Shown here: in pieces, positions 17,416-24,165 of the stretch
Numbering within the stretch: the first letter of the stretch is position 1
Layout: each line of letters starts with the position of its first letter
The notes under the pieces: generated by a model
Database searches by the model: none
What the model was told of the DNA's origin: nothing
Seen by the model: the letters and a program-made list of their open reading frames with translations, nothing else
Source of the DNA: Hyphomicrobiales bacterium
GTDB lineage: Bacteria > Pseudomonadota > Alphaproteobacteria > Rhizobiales > Methyloligellaceae
Assembly (NCBI GenBank): GCA_021775575.1
Contig: JAJFHO010000273.1
Coordinates: forward strand, 1-35,606
DNA length: 35,606 bases
Direction: 5' to 3'
Made by a program: the position numbers and the translations under genes

Positions 17416-18456
17416 TCAGAACGGCCGGGCGGTCGTGAGTGAACCGGCAAACAACACCACTCCCAGAAGTAGAACCAGGCCTGCCCCGGTCAAGGCGGCA
17501 ATATTGAAGACAGTGTCCGCCACCCGGCTTCCCGGTCCAGCCAGCTTTACCGCCAGTTCGCGCGAGCCGACAGCCAGGATTGCCAGGGTCGAGACTGTGA
17601 TCGCGGTCCCGAGTGCCATGGCAAATGTTGCGCCAACGCCAGCAAAATAAAGACCGTTGGCGAATGCGAATACCAGCACCAGAATGGCGCCGGTGCATGG
17701 CCTCAGCCCCACGGCCAAAATAATTGCCGCCGCGCTCTTCCAGTCTTGTGCCTGCTCGACGTCCTGCGCACCCGGCATATGGGCGTGACCGCAACAATCG
17801 TCAGCCTGATCATGCGCATGGTGATGATTTCCTACAGCCGAGGCGTGAATACCGCTATGCCCCCTGTACCGCATTCTACGTAGTTGGCTAAAGAGCAACC
17901 AGGCCCCTACCAGAGTAACCAGTGCATAGCTGGCCGATTCCAAATTACGAGCCGCGCTACTGATCTGAACGCCCACAGCGTTCAGGAGGACTGCGAGGAT
18001 GCTAACAAGGACGATTGCGGAGACAGCCTGCATAAGCGAGGCGAGAAAGCTCAAAACGACGCCCCGCCGCACGGTGCGCTCATTGGCCAGAACATAGGAT
18101 GAGATGACGGCCTTGCCATGGCCCGGCCCGGCGGCGTGAACCACGCCGTAAAAAAAGCTCAAACTCACAAGGAGCCAGGCGGCTGTTAGCCCCTCGCCTT
18201 TCTTGAGTTTTTGGATGGCCGATGCCAGCTGCCGGTGAAGGTCTCGCTGCGTTGTTTGCACCCAAATCCAGAATTTCCCGATTGCGGCGGATAAGGGATT
18301 GGCAGATCGAGAGGCGGGAAGCGCGCTCGGCGCAACTTTTTCCGTCGCCGGTTGAGCAACACCGAAGGGTGACTTCTGGGCACATGCCGGAACCGCGTCG
18401 AACAGGCAAAATGCAAGCGACGCCAAAAACACGAAAAGCGACAAACGGTTCGGCAT
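17416..18456 (-). CDS. zevB: NicO-family metal permease, ZevB-like
   Basis: A 346-residue membrane protein. After a signal-like first helix and a Pro/Ala-rich segment there are about six membrane helices. The NicO hallmark HAAGPGHGKAVISSY is near residue 108, and a second motif, GLRPCTGAI, is near 252. Between them lies a His-rich loop (about residues 198-226, with HHHAHDQADDCCGHAH) suited to metal binding. NicO proteins are often labelled nickel/cobalt exporters. Next to a DUF1007 protein they form ZevAB, described in Haemophilus influenzae as a zinc uptake system. The Zur-type operator and the ZnuA-like gene here support zinc. It starts 19 nt after zevA with AGGGG 7 nt before the ATG, so the two are one transcript. 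Confidence 0.82.
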   Translation of the reverse strand: MPNRLSLFVFLASLAFCLFDAVPACAQKSPFGVAQPATEKVAPSALPASRSANPLSAAIGKFWIWVQTTQRDLHRQLASAIQKLKKGEGLTAAWLLVSLSFFYGVVHAAGPGHGKAVISSYVLANERTVRRGVVLSFLASLMQAVSAIVLVSILAVLLNAVGVQISSAARNLESASYALVTLVGAWLLFSQLRRMRYRGHSGIHASAVGNHHHAHDQADDCCGHAHMPGAQDVEQAQDWKSAAAIILAVGLRPCTGAILVLVFAFANGLYFAGVGATFAMALGTAITVSTLAILAVGSRELAVKLAGPGSRVADTVFNIAALTGAGLVLLLGVVLFAGSLTTARPF

Positions 18457-18475
18457 AAATAGACCCCTGCTTCCG

Positions 18476-19132
18476 CTAGCGATCCTGGCAGGTTATGACG
18501 ACGTCGCGCGCGAATTGCTTGCCGTAATCGTTGGCGTTGCCGAGTCCCTGAAAAAAGGCCTCGCTGAGGGCGGTCTCCCCGGTGGACTTGACCGGTTCGG
18601 CCAGAGTCGCGGCGCAGCTGGGCGGGGCCTGCTTGGCGAGGCGAATAGGCGCACTCTTGGCATAGGCGAAGTCGACGTAAATCGTCGGATCGTAAACGGA
18701 ATAGCGCAATTTCGCGTTGTGGCCATCGACAGGCTTCTTCAATGGTAGCGTAAAATGCAGCGTCAGCAGTCCGCCTTCAAATTTCAGAAAATAATCCTTC
18801 AGCGGGTCGGTGAATTCAACAGCCGAATCCTCGGATGCGGGGAAGGTGAAATAATCGAACTCATGCAAGGAAGAGATATTCTCATCCGCCAGAGGGGCGA
18901 GTTCCGCTGGGTCGAGCTTACCATTGCCGTTCTGGTCCAGGCCCTGGGTTGCAAAGGCGCTGAAAAATTCGTCGAATGTCCAGTGATGACGAATTCCCGT
19001 GATGCGTTTCTGCGCATCGTACAAGATCTCGGATTGAACAGTGACCCAGACATGCGGATGCGACTGAACGACGCTTGGCCATGCGGTTATCACAATGGGA
19101 GCCAAAATTCCCGCTATCCATCGTCTCGACAT
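18476..19132 (-). CDS. zevA: DUF1007 periplasmic metal-associated protein, ZevA-like
   Basis: A 218-residue exported protein. Residues 1-24 form a signal peptide, and the mature part begins with SHPHVWVTVQSEILYD, the typical DUF1007 start. A textbook 12-residue EF-hand loop lies at residues 66-77 (DQNGNGKLDPAE), so calcium or another divalent ion is probably bound. I chose the ATG at 19132, not the longer frame back to 19387. A GAGAGGG site lies 9 nt upstream, and only this start gives a signal peptide at the N-terminus. It is the first gene of the zevA-zevB pair and lies divergent to the ZnuA-like gene across the Zur box. The role in zinc uptake is by homology to ZevA of Haemophilus and by context. 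Confidence 0.83.
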   Translation of the reverse strand: MSRRWIAGILAPIVITAWPSVVQSHPHVWVTVQSEILYDAQKRITGIRHHWTFDEFFSAFATQGLDQNGNGKLDPAELAPLADENISSLHEFDYFTFPASEDSAVEFTDPLKDYFLKFEGGLLTLHFTLPLKKPVDGHNAKLRYSVYDPTIYVDFAYAKSAPIRLAKQAPPSCAATLAEPVKSTGETALSEAFFQGLGNANDYGKQFARDVVITCQDR

Positions 19133-19326
19133 CACAAAATACCCTCTCGCAATTGTTCCCGCCAGTTCCTGCGGCGCCCTCAGTGTGGTGGACCAGAAGC
19201 GCCGGAGAAATAGAAAAATCAGATAATCCGGCACCGTAGCCAGCATCGGCATAAACAGGGGTTGAAATTGCGGCTCAATGACGGCGCTTCGCGGAAATTT
19301 GTCCGATCTTCCTTTCCCTTTTTGAT

Positions 19327-19343
19327 ATGTTATAATATAACAT
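19327..19343. promoter_or_regulatory. Zur-type operator between zevAB and the znuA-like gene
   Basis: ATGTTATAATATAACAT is a perfect odd palindrome and matches the core of the enterobacterial Zur site (ATGTTATANTATAACAT). It contains a TATAAT on the plus strand at 19331-19336, so it overlaps the likely -10 box of the znuA-like gene, and AT-rich -10-like hexamers on the minus strand too. Binding of Zur-Zn would block both directions. The position also argues against the ATG at 19347 as the znuA start. Confidence 0.85.
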
Positions 19344-19376
19344 AATATGCCACACCGAAAAGAAAACAGGTTCGCA

Positions 19377-20300
19377 ATGCCATCCATTCATTTAAGGCAG
19401 ATTCTGCTCGCCGGCGCCGCGGTTTTCGCGATGGTGCCAAGAACCCATGCCGAGACGCCCAAAGTTGTCGTTACGATCAAACCGATCCATTCGCTCGTTG
19501 CCGGTGTGATGGAGGGCGTAGCCCGGCCCGGTCTGTTGATGACGGGGGGTGGGTCTCCACACTCCTACGCGCTGCGCCCGTCGCAAGCGCGCAGCCTTGC
19601 CGAGGCCGCGTTGGCGGTTCGGGTCAGCGAGGGTCTGGAAGTTTTTCTCAACCGGTCGATCGAAAACCTCGCGTCGGGCGCCCGAATTCTGACACTCGAC
19701 GAAACTGCGGGGCTGACTTTATTCGAGGCGCGCGCGGGCGGCCTGTGGAAGCATCATGACAACGCTCATGAGCACGCGGAACGCGATCCTCATCTGTGGC
19801 TCGACCCGGAAAACGCAATAAGGCTCACGGCGCGGATCGCCGGCACACTGGCGGACATTTTTCCAGAGCATGCGACCGCCTTCGCCGCCAACGCGCACGA
19901 CCTGCAGAGGCGGTTAGGTGCGCTCGATCTGGAAATCAGCGAAGCGATCGGGCCAATAAAAGGCATCCCGTATATCGTCTTTCATGACGCCTATCGTTAT
20001 TTCGAGGAGCATTATGGGCTTCTGCCGGCCGGCGCCGTTTCCGTCACTCCGGACCGCCCGCCGGGCGCACGGCGTCTGGTTGACATGCGTGAGCACATCC
20101 GACGGGAGCAGGCGGTCTGCGTTTTCTCCGAACCGCAGTTCCAGCCCCGTATGGTCTCGACACTGATCGAGGGCACCAGGGCGCGGCGCGGCACGCTCGA
20201 TCCGCTGGGTGCGGAATTGGCGCCTGGTGCCGATCTCTATTTCACGTTGATGCGCAACCTCGCCCGAAACCTGAAGGAATGCCTGGAGCCGGCTTCATGA
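19377..20300 (+). CDS. znuA: Zinc ABC-type substrate-binding protein, ZnuA-like, without adjacent znuBC
   Basis: A 307-residue periplasmic protein of the cluster A-I metal-binding family. The signal peptide covers residues 1-25 (cut near THA/E). Candidate zinc ligands are H62 in GGGSPHSYALRPS, H139 in DPHLWLDPEN, H203 in VFHDAYRYFE and D275 in TLDPLGAE. A short His-rich loop, HHDNAHEHAERD, lies at 126-137. I chose the ATG at 19377 because it gives a proper signal peptide and a 34-nt leader after the TATAAT inside the Zur box; the upstream ATG at 19347 would be almost leaderless. No znuB or znuC follows: the next gene is an L,D-transpeptidase on the opposite strand. It either serves an importer encoded elsewhere or works with ZevAB. 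Confidence 0.85.
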   Translation: MPSIHLRQILLAGAAVFAMVPRTHAETPKVVVTIKPIHSLVAGVMEGVARPGLLMTGGGSPHSYALRPSQARSLAEAALAVRVSEGLEVFLNRSIENLASGARILTLDETAGLTLFEARAGGLWKHHDNAHEHAERDPHLWLDPENAIRLTARIAGTLADIFPEHATAFAANAHDLQRRLGALDLEISEAIGPIKGIPYIVFHDAYRYFEEHYGLLPAGAVSVTPDRPPGARRLVDMREHIRREQAVCVFSEPQFQPRMVSTLIEGTRARRGTLDPLGAELAPGADLYFTLMRNLARNLKECLEPAS

Positions 20301-20323
20301 CAGGTTGGGCACGGCCGGCGCCA

Positions 20324-20357
20324 ATAAAAACCGGACGGCCAATCCAGCCGTCCGGTT
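20324..20357 (-). terminator. Intrinsic terminator for the L,D-transpeptidase genes
   Basis: AACCGGACGGC and GCCGTCCGGTT make a perfect 11-bp stem with a 7-nt loop (20329-20357). On the minus strand it is followed directly by TTTTTATT. It lies 33 nt after the stop of the transpeptidase gene and 28 nt from the stop of the convergent znuA-like gene. On the plus strand no T-run follows, so it acts mainly on the minus strand. Confidence 0.85.
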
Positions 20358-20390
20358 CCAAAAATCATGAGGATCAATAGTTCGGCGGAG

Positions 20391-20978
20391 TTAGATTCTT
20401 CCGCGGAAGCTCTTGTTTGTCGCGATGACCCTCGCACCTACGCGTGTCCGGTTATAGACGTCGATCACGTCCGCATTATACATCCGGATGCACCCATGGG
20501 TCACATTCTGACCGACGGTCCACGGCGCGTCAGTCCCGTGAATCCGGTACAGGGTGCTGCCGAGATAGAGCGCTCGCACGCCGAGCGGATTGCGCGGATG
20601 GCCGCCTGGAACATGCCCCGGAAGACTTGGGTTCTCGCGGCGCATCGACGCTGTCGGCGTCCAGCCCGGATTTACGGCCTTGCGGCTGACATGCAGCGTG
20701 CCCGCCCAGCGCGCCTTGCCGGAGGGAACACCGATCGGATAACTCATTGCGACGCCGCGCTTGACGACCTGATACAGGCGGCGGTCGCTAAAGCTGACGA
20801 TAATCGTGCCAACCCCGTAAGACTTGCTGAAAGCGACCTCGCTGCGACCGCTTTGACCGGCGCCAAAGAACAGTGAAAACAGCCCCTGAGCCGACGCCCT
20901 AGTGGGCGCAAAAGTGCTCAGCATCATGGCTACGGCCAATACCGTAAGCCCAAATTTGATAAAGGAAAACTTTTTCAT
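20391..20978 (-). CDS. L,D-transpeptidase, YkuD family (first of a tandem pair in coordinates)
   Basis: A 195-residue exported protein predicted to cross-link or remodel peptidoglycan, or to attach proteins to it. The signal peptide spans residues 1-30 (cut after ASA). The YkuD catalytic motif is complete, with H147 in YRIHGTDAPW and C163 and R165 in THGCIRM. I chose the ATG at 20978 because AGGGGG lies 6 nt upstream; the frame extends 8 codons further. It follows the second transpeptidase gene after 58 nt on the same strand and ends in a clear terminator. The two proteins are clearly related in their catalytic halves (PGWTP/SPTA, RNPLG, YRIHGT, GCIRM) but differ in the N-terminal third. Confidence 0.9.
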   Translation of the reverse strand: MKKFSFIKFGLTVLAVAMMLSTFAPTRASAQGLFSLFFGAGQSGRSEVAFSKSYGVGTIIVSFSDRRLYQVVKRGVAMSYPIGVPSGKARWAGTLHVSRKAVNPGWTPTASMRRENPSLPGHVPGGHPRNPLGVRALYLGSTLYRIHGTDAPWTVGQNVTHGCIRMYNADVIDVYNRTRVGARVIATNKSFRGRI

Positions 20979-21036
20979 CGCAGACCCCCTATCGATCCTC
21001 ATGGTTCCACATAAATACTCAATTTTGAATCCATTG

Positions 21037-21621
21037 TCAGCGGTTCAGCGCCGTTTTTGGCATTGATCGCGCCGTCTCCAGCTTCTTGACGACATAAACT
21101 GGCGCGCCGATATGAATCCGTTCAAAGAGATCGGCGACATCCTTGTTGTGCATGCGAATGCACCCGCTTGACGCAGCCCGTCCAATTGAGGATGGCGCGT
21201 TGGTGCCGTGAATTCTGTATTCCGTCCAGCCCAGATAAATGGCGCGAATACCCAGCGGATTGCGCGGCCCGGGCGGAACATAGCGCGGTGCGCCCATCCG
21301 CCGCATACGAGCCGTTGGCGACCAGCCGGGATCTTTCTTCTTTTTCTGGACGAAGGATTGTCCGTACCACTCAAAGCCGCGCTTACCGACCGCCACCTTG
21401 TATTTGATCGCATGGCCATTGCCGAGCGCATAGTAGAGGTCCCGCTTGCCGGTATCGACGACGATCGACCCCATCGGATAACTGAATTTCACCTCGACGA
21501 TTTCGCGCGTCACCGCGTCGCGTGCCTGCGCCGGAACAGCTGACAAAGTGGCCAGCGTGCCGACTACCGTGACGGCAATCACATTTCGAATTCCGCACAA
21601 TCCAGTGCAAATAAACCGCAT
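21037..21621 (-). CDS. L,D-transpeptidase, YkuD family (second of a tandem pair)
   Basis: A 194-residue exported protein with a signal peptide over residues 1-33 (AQA before RDAV). The catalytic motif comprises H138 in YRIHGTNAPSSIG and C154 and R156 in SSGCIRM. A Lys-rich insert, FVQKKKKDPGW, precedes the conserved WSPTARMRR segment. It is the upstream member of the pair transcribed towards lower coordinates. The mature protein is basic. A paralogous duplication is likely, since the two share the same motif order and spacing; their divergence suggests different substrates or expression. Predicted role: 3-3 cross-linking of peptidoglycan or anchoring of an envelope protein. Confidence 0.9.
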   Translation of the reverse strand: MRFICTGLCGIRNVIAVTVVGTLATLSAVPAQARDAVTREIVEVKFSYPMGSIVVDTGKRDLYYALGNGHAIKYKVAVGKRGFEWYGQSFVQKKKKDPGWSPTARMRRMGAPRYVPPGPRNPLGIRAIYLGWTEYRIHGTNAPSSIGRAASSGCIRMHNKDVADLFERIHIGAPVYVVKKLETARSMPKTALNR

Positions 21622-21819
21622 GTCTGCCCCTTAGCCTCCAACGCATCTACTTTTGAGACTGAACCCGCCTAAAAATCATGACACTTGACGCGACAGTTTA
21701 CCGAATTCGCCTGTTTGTCCGGCATTTTGCCACACCGAGAACAAAATTATAGTGGTCCGCGTCACGGACCTGTTCAAGGGGGCGCCGGTAACAATTGAAC
21801 TATCTGCTTGTGAAATTGA

Positions 21820-22092
21820 GAATTTATGAAACCGGTGTGGGAATTTCGCAACAGTATGTGATGTCTCGGGCACCGATTGCCGCTGTACTGCGAAACGGTC
21901 ACGCCCCCACGTTGCCGGCGGCCGGCATAACAGTCTCGAATTGCTGCCCTGGGCCAGGGAGACGGCGAACTGGATCTCGCAATCGGAATTCCGTCCGCAA
22001 AATTCAACTGCTCCGGCGGGCGGTGCTGGGCGACAACCTGCTCTTGCACCATGAATCGCGGCGGGTGCGGCTGTGGATGCGCGTGAGGTGAA
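21820..22092 (+). pseudogene. Possible remnant of a LysR-type regulator (effector-binding domain only)
   Basis: No single intact frame is present, but three pieces in order and in different frames resemble the start of a LysR effector domain. They are ISQQYVMSRAPIAAVLRNGHAP (21843 onward), GDGELDLAIGIP (about 21959-21994, another frame) and LLRRAVLGDNLLLHHESRRV (about 22008-22067, back in the first frame). Family members read like IAASDYVxxxLLPxLLxxLRxxAP, then GELDLAIG, then LRRRxLxxDxLV. The DNA-binding N-terminus is missing. If correct, it once read in the same direction as the TRAP operon that begins at 22333. This is pattern recognition by eye; several frameshifts must be assumed. Confidence 0.4.
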
Positions 22093-22095
22093 GGG

Positions 22096-22332
22096 GCGTT
22101 ACCCCGATAATCCTAAAAAGACCTGTTCTTATATATCTCCTATATGGCCAAATTTTAAGTTGCGCGCGAGCGCCGGATAGGCTGACATGCTGGTGGCCAA
22201 TGCGCGCAAGCCGATCCCTGTTTTCGAATTTTGGGGGCGATTGTCTGGCCTTTTTCTATCGCTCACCGGTGCCGGCGCAGCAGACTGCAGCCGACTTCGG
22301 TGTGTTTCATTGTTGTAATTGGGAGGAAATAC
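22096..22332 (+). other. Leader/promoter region of the second TRAP operon
   Basis: This 237-bp stretch has no convincing gene. It has an AT-rich patch around 22128-22160 with ATATATCTCCTATAT (arms ATATA and TATAT around a 5-nt centre) that could be a regulator site or hold the -10 box. I could not place a promoter with confidence. The operon's ribosome site GGGAGG is at its end (22321-22326). The 21622-21819 part of the wider gap also shows nothing I can name. Confidence 0.35.
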
Positions 22333-23463
22333 ATGTCCGCCAAAGAAACGAAAGTGTCGCGGCGCAAATTCCTGAAAGGGAGCGCGGTAGCGACGGGAGC
22401 TGCGGCTGCAACCGTAGCGTTTCCACAAGTCTCAAGGGCCCAGACCACCACTCTGAAAATGCAGAGTTCCTGGGGCGCCAAGTCCATTTTCCAGGATATG
22501 GCAAAGCAATATGCCGAACGCGTTGAGGCCATGTCCGGGGGCCGTCTGAAAGTCGACCTTCTGCCGTCGGGCGCCGTCGTCAAGGCGTTCCAGGTGCAGG
22601 ACGCCGCCCACAAGGGCGTTCTCGACGGTGCACACACCGTGACCGCCTACTGGTATGGCAAGAACAAGGCCGCGTCGTTGTTTGGCACAGGCCCCGTGTA
22701 CGGCGCCAACGCATCGCAGATCCTCGCCTGGGTCCACTATGGTGGCGGCAAAGAACTCTATCGCGAGCTTGTGCAGGACATTCTGAAGCTGAACCTCGTT
22801 GGTTTCTTCTGCATGCCGATGCCGACACAACCGCTCGGCTGGTTCACCGAACAGATCAAGTCCGCCGATCAGATGAAAGGCCTCAAATACCGCACGGTTG
22901 GTCTCGCGACCGACATCATGCAGGGTATGGGCGTCAAGGTAACCCAGCTTCCCGGCGGCGAAATCGTTCCCGCTCTGGAGCGTGGCGTTATCGAAGCCTT
23001 CGAGTTTAACAACCCGACTTCCGACCGCCAGTTTGGCGCACAGGATGTGCGCAAGGTCTACATGATGGGGTCCTACCATCAGGCAGCCGAGTTCTTCGAG
23101 GTCATCTTCAACAAGGACAAGTTCCAGTCGCTCGCGAAAGAGCAACAGGCCATCCTTGAATATTCCGCAGAGGCCGCGAACACAGCCAACTACGGCATGG
23201 CGATGGACAGCTACTCGAAAGACCTTCAAACGCTGACCACGAAGGATGGCGTCAAGGTGTACCGTACGCCGAGCGCCGTCATGCAGGCCCAGCTGGCGTC
23301 CTGGGACAAGGTCCTCGGCGATCTCACCAAGGATCCCTTCTTCAAGAAGGTCGTCGACAGCCAGAAAGCCTGGTCGCACCGCGTTGCATATTATGATCTC
23401 AACAACGCAGCCGACTACAAGCTCGCCTTCAAGCACTACTTCCCGGGCGAGATTGACTTCTAG
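22333..23463 (+). CDS. TRAP transporter substrate-binding protein (FcbT1/TakP type), Tat-exported
   Basis: A 376-residue periplasmic binding protein. A twin-arginine signal, SRRKFLKGSAVATG (residues 9-22), is followed by an Ala-rich core and PQVSRA before QTTTLKMQS. The subgroup hallmarks DLLPSGAVVKAFQVQDAAHKG, TAYWYGKNKAASLF and EAFEFNNPTSDRQFG are visible. I chose the ATG at 22333, with GGGAGGAAATAC before it; the frame is open 34 codons further upstream but without a signal peptide at its start. It belongs to the mannitol/chloroaromatic class of TRAP binding proteins, a label that says little about the actual ligand. The amidase gene at the end of the operon suggests that the ligand is an amide or is linked to amide breakdown. 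Confidence 0.9.
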   Translation: MSAKETKVSRRKFLKGSAVATGAAAATVAFPQVSRAQTTTLKMQSSWGAKSIFQDMAKQYAERVEAMSGGRLKVDLLPSGAVVKAFQVQDAAHKGVLDGAHTVTAYWYGKNKAASLFGTGPVYGANASQILAWVHYGGGKELYRELVQDILKLNLVGFFCMPMPTQPLGWFTEQIKSADQMKGLKYRTVGLATDIMQGMGVKVTQLPGGEIVPALERGVIEAFEFNNPTSDRQFGAQDVRKVYMMGSYHQAAEFFEVIFNKDKFQSLAKEQQAILEYSAEAANTANYGMAMDSYSKDLQTLTTKDGVKVYRTPSAVMQAQLASWDKVLGDLTKDPFFKKVVDSQKAWSHRVAYYDLNNAADYKLAFKHYFPGEIDF

Positions 23464-23487
23464 GGCTGGACTGCTGCAGCAATCATT

Positions 23488-23514
23488 GGGACGGCGCCCT
23501 TGCGGCGCCGTCCC
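23488..23514 (+). promoter_or_regulatory. GC-rich hairpin between TRAP binding-protein and small-permease genes
   Basis: GGGACGGCGCC and GGCGCCGTCCC form a perfect 11-bp stem with a 5-nt loop, 24 nt after the binding-protein stop. No T-run follows (GCCGCGTTCTGG). As in the other two transporter operons here, it is placed where it could lower permease expression relative to the binding protein or protect the 3' end of the upstream message. It also rules out the TTG at 23500, which lies in its loop, as the start of the next gene. Confidence 0.65.
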
Positions 23515-23553
23515 GCCGCGTTCTGGAGCTTTGCTCACGCGTTGGGGGGGAAA

Positions 23554-24165
23554 TTGGTTAATTTTATAAATTTCATCGATCAAATCACGTCCTGGGTCGG
23601 CAAGGCGTTTTCATGGTGCATCATGATCATGACCTTCGGCATGGCCTATGAGGTGTTTGTCCGCTATTTGCTGCGCGACCCGACATCCTGGGCCTTTGAT
23701 TTCAGCTACATGATGTACGGCACGCTGTTTATGATGGCGGGTGCTTATACACTCTCTCGCGACGGCCACGTCAGAGGCGATGTCTTGTACCGCCTTTGGA
23801 AGCCGCGAACCCAGGCCCGCGTCGAATTTGTTCTTTATTTCATTTTTTACTTCCCTGGCATCCTTGCGCTCATGTTCGCCGGTGCTGACTACGCCGGCGA
23901 GTCCTGGTTCTACAAGGAAGTGAGCGTCATGAGCCCGGCCAATGTACCGATCTTCCAGTTCAAGATGATCATTCCCGTGGCCGGGGCGCTCTGTTTCATC
24001 CAGGGGCTGGCGCAGGTCTGCCGTTGCGTGGTCTGCATGAAGACAGGCGAATGGCCGGCCCATCTGGAAGATGTCGAGGAAATGGAAACCATGCTGTTGC
24101 ACCAGCGTGAGGAGGAAGCGGTCATTGCCGAGAGTTCGGGCCTCGAAACCGGGGACAAGACATAA
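23554..24165 (+). CDS. TRAP transporter small permease (DctQ/FcbT2-like)
   Basis: A protein of about 203 residues with four hydrophobic segments, the normal DctQ size. The segments FSWCIMIMTFGMAYEVFVRY, PTSWAFDFSYMMYGTLFMMA and the motif SRDGHVRGDVLYRLW are typical. The C-terminal 40 residues are acidic and cytoplasmic (EDVEEMETMLLHQREEEA). No ATG or GTG fits the start. The best choice is the TTG at 23554, which has a run of seven G's (23544-23550) just upstream and begins MVNFINFIDQITSWVG, as the family does. The stop TAA shares its last base with the ATG of the large permease. Confidence 0.83.
   Translation: MVNFINFIDQITSWVGKAFSWCIMIMTFGMAYEVFVRYLLRDPTSWAFDFSYMMYGTLFMMAGAYTLSRDGHVRGDVLYRLWKPRTQARVEFVLYFIFYFPGILALMFAGADYAGESWFYKEVSVMSPANVPIFQFKMIIPVAGALCFIQGLAQVCRCVVCMKTGEWPAHLEDVEEMETMLLHQREEEAVIAESSGLETGDKT

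Noticed and set aside
19347-19376. ATG at 19347 as start of the znuA-like gene
   Set aside because: It is 4 nt from the Zur box and 11 nt from the TATAAT, so it would be nearly leaderless, and it adds a basic stretch before the signal peptide.
22092-22104. GGGG-CGTTA-CCCC hairpin before the second TRAP operon
   Set aside because: A 4-bp stem is too short to support a terminator or regulatory call.
23500-23553. TTG at 23500 as start of the second small permease
   Set aside because: It lies in the loop of an 11-bp hairpin and adds an Arg-rich stretch not seen in DctQ proteins; the TTG at 23554 after a G-run fits better.
22432-23583. 383-codon minus-strand frame opposite the second TRAP binding protein
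   Set aside because: It is antisense to a gene with a Tat signal and clear family motifs, and has no start context or domain.
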